A stretch of DNA of 64,000 nucleotides, from NCBI GenBank assembly GCA_018714965.1, contig DVML01000025.1:62001-126000 (forward strand), read 5' to 3'. Of this stretch, positions 25,239 through 33,156 are shown piece by piece (the stretch's first letter is position 1; every line of letters begins with the position of its first letter). The notes under the pieces are model-generated. The model was given only the letters and a program-made list of their open reading frames with translations. It did not search any database and had not been told where the DNA came from. Position numbers and translations under genes: made by a program. The DNA comes from Fimihabitans intestinipullorum (GTDB taxonomy: Bacteria > Bacillota_I > Bacilli_A > RF39 > UBA660).

Positions 25239-26252
25239 ATGCGAAAACGATTTGTAGCAAAAAAACGCAGAAAAAAATGGAAGCTTAGATATCTCTTTTA
25301 TGTAGTTCTTATTTATTTTGTATACCAGTTTATGTTCGGATATGTTTTATCTTTAAAAATAGCACACAATAATGAGGATTTTTTAAAGGCGATGTTACGC
25401 GATTCTAATCATCATTTGTTATATGAAAAAAATAGTGAAACTTTATTTACGAAAGTTACTAATTTTCTAACACAAATCGATATTACAAAGCCACTGACGA
25501 TCATAGAAAAGGGATTTTTCTACGAAGAGAAGAAAACAGAGCAAGTGGCTAAGACATCGGCGGATGGAGATCAAGAAAAGATGCCCGAGACGAAGTATGT
25601 GAGCGATCCGAATCCGACACAAGTCGCTATGACACCACGAGTTTATATTTACAATACACATCAATTGGAAAACTATAGTATGACGAATTTAGAAGTTTAC
25701 AATATTACACCTAATGTTATGATGACGTCATATCTGTTGAGAGAAAAGTTGAATCATCAAGGAATCTCTACGATTGTAGAGGAGGCAAACTTTAAAGAGT
25801 ACATGCAAGCAAATCCATGGGTTGGAAAAGATCAGTATAAAGTGAGCAGACAATTTTTAACACAGACGTTAAAAGCATATCCAAACATGGATCTTATGAT
25901 CGATCTACATCGAGATGCGATCAAAAAGACAGCTTCTACTTGGTCTGATGGTACGAAAAACTATGCGAAAGTACTCTTTGTCGTCGGAACAGCCTATGAT
26001 GGATACGAGAAAAATTTAGAGCTTGCGAATCTTTTTCATCAGAAGATCAATGCCAAATATCCAGGATTATCGAGAGGTGTCATGCAAAAAGAAGGTACTG
26101 GGGTGAATGGAATTTACAATCAAGATGTAAGTTCTAATATGCTTTTAATCGAATGTGGGGGATATGAAAATACGATCGATGAAGTTGCAAACACGACAGA
26201 TATATTAGCGGCGATTATTACAGAATACTTGGGTGAAGCACATGAAGTTTGA
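25239..26252 (+). CDS. spoIIP: Stage II sporulation protein P (SpoIIP)
   Basis: A peptidoglycan hydrolase of the engulfment machinery in the mother cell. 337 aa: a basic N-terminus, a membrane anchor at about residues 18-38, a variable stalk, and the amidase-type domain from about 130 with VYIYNTHQLENYS, DLMIDLHRDA (metal-binding His), LFHQKINAKYPGLSRGV and NMLLIECGGYENT (catalytic Glu). The usual HTH triplet of the first motif is NTH here, which may be tolerated. A GGGGAGGTG site lies before the ATG. It overlaps the next small membrane gene by 11 nt. Confidence 0.93.
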   Translation: MRKRFVAKKRRKKWKLRYLFYVVLIYFVYQFMFGYVLSLKIAHNNEDFLKAMLRDSNHHLLYEKNSETLFTKVTNFLTQIDITKPLTIIEKGFFYEEKKTEQVAKTSADGDQEKMPETKYVSDPNPTQVAMTPRVYIYNTHQLENYSMTNLEVYNITPNVMMTSYLLREKLNHQGISTIVEEANFKEYMQANPWVGKDQYKVSRQFLTQTLKAYPNMDLMIDLHRDAIKKTASTWSDGTKNYAKVLFVVGTAYDGYEKNLELANLFHQKINAKYPGLSRGVMQKEGTGVNGIYNQDVSSNMLLIECGGYENTIDEVANTTDILAAIITEYLGEAHEV

Positions 26253-26586
26253 AGATAAAGTCAAGATTTACCATAAGATATTCAAGTTTTGTTTTACGAT
26301 CTCTCTCGTAGCTTTTTTAACACTTTATCTATCACAAGCAACAGGATATTATGAATATGAGCAACATAAGACTGCGACGTTTACGAGTGAACAGATTAAA
26401 CAATTTGAAAAAGATGTAGCAGAAGGTAAGAATATCGATATGAAGAAGTATCTTGAAAATTCTAATAAAGATTATAGTAATCGAATGTCAGATTTAGGAT
26501 ATGAATTATCAAGTGGGGTTGGAAACATCGTGAAAAGTGGAATCGAGGGTATTTTTGGAGCTCTCAATAAGATGGTAGAAGAATAG
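26242..26586 (+). CDS. Small membrane protein downstream of spoIIP
   Basis: 114 aa from the ATG at 26242, overlapping the spoIIP end. One membrane helix at about residues 15-33, then a charged stretch (SEQIKQFEKDVAEGKNIDMKKYL) and a Gly-containing amphipathic C-terminus (GNIVKSGIEGIFGAL). No family recognised. Tight overlap suggests co-expression with spoIIP and possibly a sporulation role. Confidence 0.7.
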   Translation: MKFEDKVKIYHKIFKFCFTISLVAFLTLYLSQATGYYEYEQHKTATFTSEQIKQFEKDVAEGKNIDMKKYLENSNKDYSNRMSDLGYELSSGVGNIVKSGIEGIFGALNKMVEE

Positions 26587-26613
26587 GTATGCGACTTGGC
26601 ATATCTATTTTTA
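26582..26613 (+). terminator. Terminator after the spoIIP operon
   Basis: An 11-bp stem AATAGGTATGC / GCATATCTATT (one G-U), 6-nt loop, then TTTTA. It overlaps the preceding stop codon. Confidence 0.8.
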
Positions 26614-26616
26614 TTC

Positions 26617-26645
26617 TAGCAAAAGTTAGATGATTTTGTTATAAT
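26617..26645 (+). promoter_or_regulatory. Promoter of lepA
   Basis: TAGCAA (weak), 17 bp, TATAAT at 26640-26645. Confidence 0.45.
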
Positions 26646-26662
26646 AATACAAGGTGATTGTG

Positions 26663-28462
26663 ATGAAACAACAAAACATTAGAAATTTTTCAATTATCGC
26701 ACATATCGACCACGGAAAGAGTACGATTGCAGACCGTATTTTAGAACTTACGGGAGCGATTACGGAAAGAGAAAGACAAGCACAGCTTTTAGATAGTATG
26801 GATCTAGAACGTGAACGTGGAATTACGATTAAGTTGAATGCGGTGCAACTACATTATAAGTATCAAAACGAAGACTACGTTTTACACTTGATCGATACTC
26901 CAGGGCATGTCGATTTTAGCTATGAGGTGAGTCGTAGTTTGGCTGCTTGTGAGGGCGCTATTTTAGTTGTAGATGCAGCACAGGGAATCGAAGCACAGAC
27001 GCTTGCTAATTTATACCTTGCGATGGAAAATGATCTTACGATTATTCCTGTGATCAACAAGATAGATTTACCGAATGCGGATGTCGAGAAAGTGACGCAA
27101 GAGTTAGTAGATACTTTAGGATTTGAAAAAGACGAGATTATTCTATGTAGTGCAAAAAATGGTACGGGAATTCAAGAGTTAGTAGAGGCAGTTATCGAAC
27201 GAGTACAGCCTCCGAAGGGAAATTTGAAAGAACCTCTTCAAGGGTTAATTTTCGATAGTATCTATGATCCATATCGTGGAATTGTGATCTTTGTCCGTAT
27301 TGTCAATGGAAAAGTTTCCGTTGGAGATACGATAGAGATGATGACAACTGGAGCAACTTACGAAGTAGTAGAGCTAGGAGTTCATACACCACACGAAAAG
27401 AAAAAAGATGTTTTAGTTGCTGGAGAGGTTGGATATATTTGTGCTAGTATGAAAAGTATTCAAGATGTCGAAGTAGGAGATACGATCACACTTGCAAACA
27501 ATAAGGCGAAAGAAGCACTGCCTGGATATCAACCTATGAAGCCAATGGTATTCTGTGGACTTTATCCAATTGAATCTAGTCAGTATCCAGAACTTAGAGA
27601 AGCTTTGGATAAACTAAAGTTAAACGATGCATCTTTATCGTTTGAACCAGAGACGAGTAAAGCGTTAGGGTTTGGATTTCGATGTGGGTTCTTAGGACTA
27701 TTACATATGGAGATCATCGAAGAGAGAATCGAACGTGAATTTGGAATTCACTTGATTGCGACGAGTCCATCTGTTATTTACGAAGTAACAAAGACAGATA
27801 CGAGTGTTGTCATGGTAGATAGTCCTTCTAAGTTGCCAGAACGTCAACGGATTGCCGATATTAAAGAACCTTATATTCGTACGAATATCTTTGTTCCAAG
27901 TCAATATATTGGACCTGTGATGGAGCTTTGTCAGAACAAACGAGGAAACTATGTATCGATGGAATATATCGATCAGACGAGAGTTAATATCCACTATGAG
28001 ATTCCACTTTCTGAAATCGTTTACGACTTCTTTGATAAATTAAAATCATCGACGAAAGGATATGCATCTTTCGATTATGAATTGATCGGATATAAGAGTA
28101 GTAATCTTGTGAAGATGGATATTTTAATTAACGGTGAGATGGTCGACGCGTTATCGCTCATCGTACATAAAGATTTTGCCTATAATCGAGGAAAGGCAAT
28201 CGTTGAGAATTTGCGCAAATTGATTCCAAGACAACAGTTTGAAGTTCCAATCCAAGCAGTGATCGGAACGAAGGCAATTGCTCGTGCTGATATTAAGGCG
28301 ATGCGAAAAAACGTACTTGCTAAATGTTATGGTGGAGATATTACGAGAAAGAGAAAGCTACTAGAAAAACAAAAAGAAGGTAAAAAACGAATGAAGATGG
28401 TAGGAAGTGTAGAAATTCCTCAAGAAGCATTCTTGTCAGTATTATCGATGGATGAGGAGTGA
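26663..28462 (+). CDS. lepA: Elongation factor 4 (LepA), back-translocating GTPase
   Basis: A ribosome-associated GTPase. 599 aa: G1 AHIDHGKST, G2 RERGITI, G3 DTPGHVDF, G4 NKIDLP, G5 SAKNGTG, then the domain-III and V fold and the LepA-specific C-terminus (IGTKAIARADIKAMRKNVLAKCYGG). The ATG at 26663 is chosen since AAGGTGAT lies 4-5 nt before it; the upstream GTG overlaps that site. It sits downstream of spoIIP as in Bacillus. Confidence 0.98.
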   Translation: MKQQNIRNFSIIAHIDHGKSTIADRILELTGAITERERQAQLLDSMDLERERGITIKLNAVQLHYKYQNEDYVLHLIDTPGHVDFSYEVSRSLAACEGAILVVDAAQGIEAQTLANLYLAMENDLTIIPVINKIDLPNADVEKVTQELVDTLGFEKDEIILCSAKNGTGIQELVEAVIERVQPPKGNLKEPLQGLIFDSIYDPYRGIVIFVRIVNGKVSVGDTIEMMTTGATYEVVELGVHTPHEKKKDVLVAGEVGYICASMKSIQDVEVGDTITLANNKAKEALPGYQPMKPMVFCGLYPIESSQYPELREALDKLKLNDASLSFEPETSKALGFGFRCGFLGLLHMEIIEERIEREFGIHLIATSPSVIYEVTKTDTSVVMVDSPSKLPERQRIADIKEPYIRTNIFVPSQYIGPVMELCQNKRGNYVSMEYIDQTRVNIHYEIPLSEIVYDFFDKLKSSTKGYASFDYELIGYKSSNLVKMDILINGEMVDALSLIVHKDFAYNRGKAIVENLRKLIPRQQFEVPIQAVIGTKAIARADIKAMRKNVLAKCYGGDITRKRKLLEKQKEGKKRMKMVGSVEIPQEAFLSVLSMDEE

Positions 28463-28466
28463 TTAT

Positions 28467-29201
28467 ATGAGTTATAGAGAACAAAGAGAAGTTTTAATAA
28501 GGGAAAGAAGAGAAATGGTTGCGAGATATATTATAGAAAACCATTGTACGATTAAAGAAGCATACCAGCATTTTAAAGAAGATCAATCCTTGATGGATAT
28601 GTTTCAGCAATATCGAATTGGTTTTAGCTTATCGACGTTGAAAAGAGAATTGGATATACCTTTAAAGCATAGTAATCCTAAACTATTCGCTGAGGTGCGT
28701 CCTTTGATCGATGGAAATCGAAACAACGTCCTTGCAAATCAAACGATGACGAGAGAAGCTTTTGCTCGACTTATCATAGTGAAACGTGATCTTGAGGGAA
28801 AAAGTTTTCGAGTGATTGGAAAAGAATTAGAATTAGCGGAAACTTCTGTGATTCGTATCTATAAAGATTATGCAGGGAAGATCGAACTTACACAGGAAGA
28901 TGTAGATCTTGCAAAGAAAAGCGATATGAAATTAACTCCGCATATTCAAGATAAAGTAGATCAACATCAAAAAGGAATTGAACATCAAATTTTATCTTGG
29001 GCACATTATGCATTAGAAACAAAATGTGATCTATCTACACTTTCTCGTCATTTTGGATTAGAGGAACAAGAGGTAAGACTTACATTATCAGAGCTATTGC
29101 CGTTATTAGATTACGAATTATATCTATCTTTGCAGGAGCAATTAGGTCTTTTTGACGAAATTCTATATCAAACGGAACAAGGCCCAACGAAGAAAAAATA
29201 A
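28467..29201 (+). CDS. SpoIIID-like protein with several helix-turn-helix segments
   Basis: 244 aa, soluble. The first 100 residues resemble the sporulation regulator SpoIIID: REMVARYIIENHCTIKEAYQHF matches the opening helix, and NPKLFAEVRPLIDGNR matches the SpoIIID tail pattern NPxLxxEVxxILD, with an insertion in between. Two more HTH-like segments follow, EGKSFRVIGKELELAETSVIR (about 108-128) and CDLSTLSRHFGLEEQEVRLTL (about 193-213). SpoIIID itself is under 100 aa. The ATG at 28467 follows GAGGAG, just after lepA. The role as a sporulation regulator is inference from similarity. Confidence 0.65.
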   Translation: MSYREQREVLIRERREMVARYIIENHCTIKEAYQHFKEDQSLMDMFQQYRIGFSLSTLKRELDIPLKHSNPKLFAEVRPLIDGNRNNVLANQTMTREAFARLIIVKRDLEGKSFRVIGKELELAETSVIRIYKDYAGKIELTQEDVDLAKKSDMKLTPHIQDKVDQHQKGIEHQILSWAHYALETKCDLSTLSRHFGLEEQEVRLTLSELLPLLDYELYLSLQEQLGLFDEILYQTEQGPTKKK

Positions 29202-29226
29202 TATGAGGAAACTCATATTTTTTTGT
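29198..29226 (+). terminator. Terminator after gene 28467..29201
   Basis: Stem AATATGAG / CTCATATT with GAAA loop and a T-run. Confidence 0.9.
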
Positions 29227-29253
29227 CAAATTCTATGAAGTTAGACATATATT
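29226..29253 (+). promoter_or_regulatory. Candidate sigma-E-type promoter of ylbD-ylbE
   Basis: TCAAATT (29226-29232), 13 bp, CATATATT (29246-29253). Both boxes are close to the sigma-E consensus KMATATT / CATACANT, and the -10 is identical to the one upstream of spoIVFA. Confidence 0.45.
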
Positions 29254-29269
29254 AGATTAGGTGATAGTC

Positions 29270-29650
29270 ATGGCAAGTAAGGAAGAATTTAAAGAATTTG
29301 TAAAAGATCATCCGCGATTGATTGGACATGTTAAAAATGGGGATATGAACTGGCAAAAGTTTTATGAACTATACGATTTATATGGTGAATCAGGAGATAT
29401 TTGGGAAGAGTATTTGAAAGAACCAACAGTAGAATCGAAAAGTGAGGTCACAACGAAAGCAGCCGTAACAGGTTTTAGCGTGGGAGAGATTATGAACTTT
29501 TTAAAAGGAATCGATTTAGATGAATTGCAAAATGGTGTCAGTAGTTTACAACGTGTCGTAGGGGTATTACAGGACTTTGGAAAAAAGGAAACACCTAGTC
29601 CAAAAGAACAATATAAGCCAAGACCGATCTATAAACATTTCGAGGATTAA
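29270..29650 (+). CDS. ylbD: YlbD-family spore coat protein
   Basis: 126 aa. The first 60 residues (EEFKEFVKDHPRLIGHVKNGDMNWQ, then YELYDLYGESGDIWEEY; shown in parts) follow the YlbD_coat pattern; the C-terminus is variable and Lys/Pro-rich. The ATG at 29270 follows TAGGTGAT. It is followed by a YlbE-like gene and rsmD, the same order as ylbD-ylbE-(ylbF-ylbG)-ylbH in Bacillus, which supports the call. Coat localisation is family knowledge. Confidence 0.8.
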   Translation: MASKEEFKEFVKDHPRLIGHVKNGDMNWQKFYELYDLYGESGDIWEEYLKEPTVESKSEVTTKAAVTGFSVGEIMNFLKGIDLDELQNGVSSLQRVVGVLQDFGKKETPSPKEQYKPRPIYKHFED

Positions 29651-29871
29651 TGACATTAGAACAACAATTTAAAATAAAGAATAACCCATATTTTCAACGT
29701 TATCTACGAGAACATTCCTATTGGTACAAATATCTAAATCGAAATCCTACTTATTTTGAATCGTTTGCAGAAGAGGTCAAAGATGCATACAAATTAAGGC
29801 CTTCCGATAAAGTAAATCGTATATTGGATACGTTAGAAGTACTTCAAACATTGATGTCTACGATGCAATAG
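29650..29871 (+). CDS. ylbE: YlbE-like protein
   Basis: 73 aa with the YlbE-type arrangement: RYLREHSYWYKYLNRNPT near the N-terminus (the family's xWYRxLxRNP pattern) and a helical C-terminus ending in TLMSTMQ. The ATG overlaps the ylbD stop by one base, indicating translational coupling. The function of the family is unknown; it accompanies ylbD in spore formers. Confidence 0.75.
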   Translation: MTLEQQFKIKNNPYFQRYLREHSYWYKYLNRNPTYFESFAEEVKDAYKLRPSDKVNRILDTLEVLQTLMSTMQ

Positions 29872-29897
29872 TGTATAATGTTTTTGGATGTGATCGT

Positions 29898-30437
29898 ATG
29901 AGAATTATCAGTGGAAAGTACAAAGGAAAAGTATTAGAGGGATTCGATATCGCTGGTACAAGACCGACGATGGATCGCGTGAAAGAAAGCATGTTTGCGA
30001 TGATTCAAAACCACTTGAAGGATTCTATTTGTCTCGATTTATTTGCAGGAAGTGGCAATTTGGGTTTAGAAGCATTGAGCGAAGGTGCTCGGAAGTGCTA
30101 TTTTGTCGATTGTAATCCGATTGCAATTCGAACGATTCGTAAAAATGGTGAAGCTTGTAAGGCTCTGAATGATATGGAAATCGTTCACAAAACTTATCGG
30201 GAAGCACTATTATCTTTTCAAAAAGAACAGCTAAAGTTCGATCTTGTATTTTTAGATCCACCTTATCAAGAAAATCTGATTTCGACGGTATTTGCGATGT
30301 TAAAAGAGCTAGATCTTTTAGAAAAAGATGCTCTCATCGTCTGTGAGTTCGAACATGAAAATCTAAGTGATTCTACTTTTCATCTTTGGAAAGAGAGAAA
30401 ATACGGTTCTAAAAAAGTATTTATATATCGTGTGTAA
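29898..30437 (+). CDS. rsmD: 16S rRNA (G966-N2) methyltransferase RsmD
   Basis: 179 aa. RIISGKYKGK start, TRPTMDRVKESMF, SAM-binding LDLFAGSGNLGLEALSEGA and catalytic FLDPPYQ are all RsmD signatures. The ATG at 29898 is preferred since the typical N-terminus begins there, although the ribosome site is weak. In many Bacilli coaD follows; here a terminator and the bacteriocin cassette follow instead. Confidence 0.95.
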   Translation: MRIISGKYKGKVLEGFDIAGTRPTMDRVKESMFAMIQNHLKDSICLDLFAGSGNLGLEALSEGARKCYFVDCNPIAIRTIRKNGEACKALNDMEIVHKTYREALLSFQKEQLKFDLVFLDPPYQENLISTVFAMLKELDLLEKDALIVCEFEHENLSDSTFHLWKERKYGSKKVFIYRV

Positions 30438-30463
30438 GAATGCAAGGAATTGCATTCTTTTTT
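30436..30463 (+). terminator. Terminator after rsmD
   Basis: Perfect 10-bp stem AAGAATGCAA / TTGCATTCTT, GGAA loop, six T's. It lies only 17 nt before the next ribosome site, so the cassette has no obvious room for its own promoter. Confidence 0.92.
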
Positions 30464-30491
30464 GTGGAACAATAAAAGTGGAGGTGAAACT

Positions 30492-32588
30492 ATTCGATAT
30501 CCATTTATCAAACAACGTGAAGAAAAAGATTGTGGTATTACTTGTTTGCAGATGATACTTGCATATTATCATTCTTTTGTACCTAAAGAAGAGTTACGAC
30601 AGATTACACATACGACGAAAAAGGGGACGAGTGCTTATGGTTTATTGCAAGGAGCTGAACAATTAGGATTTCGTGTTCGTGCGTTAAAGGGTGATTTTCA
30701 AAGCCTTCAAGTAGAACGATTAGTCTATCCGATAATCGCTCACGTCATCAAAGAAGGAATTTACTATCATTATGTCTTGATTTATAAGTTAGATCACAAA
30801 CATCAAAGGCTTTTGGTCGCTGATCCATCTACTCGGTTATCTTGGGTCACATTTCAATCATTTCAAACAGAGTGGAACAATATCGTCTTAGTATTGGAAC
30901 CTATGCTACAACTTAGGAATGAAAGAAAAGCATCTGTTTTTGAATTGTGTTATCAAATCATAGGAAGATATCGTAAAGAGGTCATTATTTTATTCTTTTT
31001 TGCACTGATCCAAATGATACTATCTCTCATCATTTCTTATTATTTTAAAGTGACCGTCGATTTTGTTTCTAATTTTGGAACAAAGTCAGAATTTTATTTG
31101 ATATCGATTTTCTTTTTCTTTTTTTTCATATTACACGGTTTATCATCGATCTTTCACTCTGATGTGATTTTAAAGTGGAGTACAGCGCTCGATTTATCTT
31201 TTACGAAAGATATCTTCCATAAATTAGTTTCACTTCCGTATGATAAATTTCATAGACGTTCTACAGGTGAGATCATGATGTACTTTCAAGAGTTGATGCA
31301 GTTAAAAGATATTTTGATCACGTTTATAAGTTCCATTTTATTAGATATCTTATTTTGTATTGGAGCCTTACTTTTTTTAAGTACGATATCTCTTTGTCTT
31401 TTTTCTTTGTGTCTTGTTATGATATGTCTTTATGGAATGATTTTTTCGCTGTGTAAGCGATTCTATCAAATCTGCATGCCGTTTGTAAAAAGAGAACAAG
31501 GTAATGTATCTCATTGGTTAATCGAAAGTTTAAGAGGGTATGAAACAGTAAAAGGATCTCACTTAGAACGTGTTTTGAATTCTTTTTTTGGAAGATATCA
31601 TTATCGATTTGAGAAGGAAGCGTACCATTTGAAGAAATTAGAAAGGAGAGAACAAGTAGGAGAACAACTACTTCTAGAGAGCGTTCGATATCTTTTTATC
31701 TTTTTAGGGGGTATCATGATGTTAAAACGTGATCTTACGATTGCAAATTTCGTATTTGCTTACATGTTATTTGATTATGTCATATCACCGATGCGCACTT
31801 TTTGTCACTTTCTTTTAGAATGGATGCAAGTAAGAACTGCAGTTTGCGAGTTATCCTTTATATGGAAAGAGAAAAAGAAAGAAGGAGAGATCGTGTTGTC
31901 GGGTATTCAAACGATCGAATTTCGACATTTGTGTTATGCGTATGAAGAAGATACGTTGGTATTAAAAAATATCGATATTATTCTAAAAGAAAAGGAGCAC
32001 GTGATGTTGTTTGGCCCTTCCGGAAGTGGGAAGAGTACATTATTTCGTTTGTTAATGAAATTCTATCAAGTGAAAGGGAACTCTATTTTTATCAACAACA
32101 TCGATTATCACCTCTATGAAAGAAACTCTCTCTCTTGTCATCTTTGTTACATAACGCAGAAAGAAACTTTATTTACAACAAATCTATATGACAACATTAC
32201 ATTGGCACGAAAGATATCTCAATCGGAATTCTCAAAAGTGTGTCGCGTGTGTCACCTTGATTTTATCGATCAATTTAAGGAAGGATATTATATGTTGGTT
32301 GAAGAAAATGGAAAAAATTTATCGGGAGGACAGTGTCAACGAATTATATTGGCTCGGTCCTTATTATTGCCGTGTGAGTTTTTGATTATCGATGAGGGAC
32401 TCAACCAAATAGAAGTTACATTAGAAAGGAGAATACTTCAAGATGTGATGCGATATTATCCTGAAAAGACGATTATTTATATTACCCATCGATATCGAAA
32501 TTTTGATCTGTTTTCGAGACTCTTATATATGAAACAAGGAAAACTTTTAAAAGATTGGTATCGAAAGAGGGAGGAAATAGTAGATTGA
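30492..32588 (+). CDS. C39 peptidase-containing ABC exporter (bacteriocin processing and export)
   Basis: About 698 aa. The N-terminal C39 peptidase has the Gln and Cys of IKQREEKDCG (Gln8, Cys14), His93 in YYHYVLIY and Asp111 in VADPS, the triad that cuts double-glycine leaders. Membrane helices span about 155-450. The ATPase domain has Walker A GPSGSGKST, signature LSGGQCQR, Walker B FLIIDE and H-loop YITHR; the D-loop (GLNQIE) is atypical. No ATG, GTG or TTG is positioned for translation. GGAGG at 30480-30484 points with 7-nt spacing to ATT at 30492, giving the standard N-terminus RYPFIKQ. TTG codons at 30450 and 30462 precede the ribosome site. It is followed by the accessory gene and two double-glycine peptides. 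Confidence 0.92.
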   Translation: MRYPFIKQREEKDCGITCLQMILAYYHSFVPKEELRQITHTTKKGTSAYGLLQGAEQLGFRVRALKGDFQSLQVERLVYPIIAHVIKEGIYYHYVLIYKLDHKHQRLLVADPSTRLSWVTFQSFQTEWNNIVLVLEPMLQLRNERKASVFELCYQIIGRYRKEVIILFFFALIQMILSLIISYYFKVTVDFVSNFGTKSEFYLISIFFFFFFILHGLSSIFHSDVILKWSTALDLSFTKDIFHKLVSLPYDKFHRRSTGEIMMYFQELMQLKDILITFISSILLDILFCIGALLFLSTISLCLFSLCLVMICLYGMIFSLCKRFYQICMPFVKREQGNVSHWLIESLRGYETVKGSHLERVLNSFFGRYHYRFEKEAYHLKKLERREQVGEQLLLESVRYLFIFLGGIMMLKRDLTIANFVFAYMLFDYVISPMRTFCHFLLEWMQVRTAVCELSFIWKEKKKEGEIVLSGIQTIEFRHLCYAYEEDTLVLKNIDIILKEKEHVMLFGPSGSGKSTLFRLLMKFYQVKGNSIFINNIDYHLYERNSLSCHLCYITQKETLFTTNLYDNITLARKISQSEFSKVCRVCHLDFIDQFKEGYYMLVEENGKNLSGGQCQRIILARSLLLPCEFLIIDEGLNQIEVTLERRILQDVMRYYPEKTIIYITHRYRNFDLFSRLLYMKQGKLLKDWYRKREEIVD

Positions 32589-32986
32589 ATCTCTCTATTT
32601 CGAAAGGTCTTTTTATACTTGTCTGTTTGTGGGGAATGATCGCGTTCATCATCATAGTTATTGCTTTTTTCTATCCATATCACATGACACGTACTTTTAT
32701 GGGGATCATGGTATTAGATAGCGATAAATACTATTTAAAAGGATATTTGAGAGTAGAAGATATCAACTTTCTAAAAGGGAAAAATATTTGGATTGAGGAG
32801 CAAGAATACGATATTTTAAATATTTTACTTACGGATGAAGTCGTCATCGGAGAAGATGGAGCGGTGTATCAAGCGATAATGATTGAGTGTAATTGGAATT
32901 TCAAAATAAAAGCGAATTACAAAAGTGTAATCGCAATTTATCGAACAGAGAAAACAACTTGGATGCAAAGATATTTTAAATGGTAG
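32585..32986 (+). CDS. Small membrane-anchored accessory protein of the exporter
   Basis: About 133 aa, one membrane helix (residues about 9-33, GLFILVCLWGMIAFIIIVIA in part), then a mostly beta-strand extracytoplasmic domain containing LKGYLRVEDINFLKGKNIWI. It resembles a cut-down HlyD-type adaptor without the coiled coil, but this is a weak similarity. The proposed TTG start at 32585 overlaps the exporter stop TGA, with GGAGG 10 nt upstream; other starts (ATG 32555) precede the ribosome site. It could be an export adaptor or the immunity protein for the peptides; sequence alone cannot decide. Confidence 0.7.
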   Translation: MNLSISKGLFILVCLWGMIAFIIIVIAFFYPYHMTRTFMGIMVLDSDKYYLKGYLRVEDINFLKGKNIWIEEQEYDILNILLTDEVVIGEDGAVYQAIMIECNWNFKIKANYKSVIAIYRTEKTTWMQRYFKW

Positions 32987-33000
32987 AAAGGAGGAGAGAA

Positions 33001-33156
33001 GTGGAACAAATCGAAAAAGAAGAATTAAAAAAACTCGTCGGTGGTGGGGTGAGTACTGGTGTAAGTGTAGCGCTCGCGCTTACTGCTGGTATCGTGTTTG
33101 TAATAGGAGTAATCGATGGTTATTTAAGACCACTTCTGTGTCATACGAATGAGTGA
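33001..33156 (+). CDS. Double-glycine leader peptide 1 (bacteriocin-like)
   Basis: 51 aa from GTG 33001, with GGAGG at 32990-32994 (6-nt spacing). The leader MEQIEKEELKKLVGG has Glu at -8, Leu at -7 and Leu at -4 before Gly-Gly, the standard C39 substrate pattern. The 36-residue core is hydrophobic and carries two GxxxG motifs (GVSTG at 16-20, GVIDG at 36-40) and a lone Cys47 near the C-terminus. Size, leader, GxxxG motifs and position after a C39 exporter indicate a class II, probably two-peptide, bacteriocin or a signalling peptide. Short length means gene callers may miss it. Confidence 0.82.
   Translation: MEQIEKEELKKLVGGGVSTGVSVALALTAGIVFVIGVIDGYLRPLLCHTNE

Noticed and set aside
30450..30491. 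TTG start at 30450 or 30462 for the C39 exporter
   Set aside because: Both precede the GGAGG site and the first is inside the rsmD terminator hairpin; the added residues do not match exporter N-termini.
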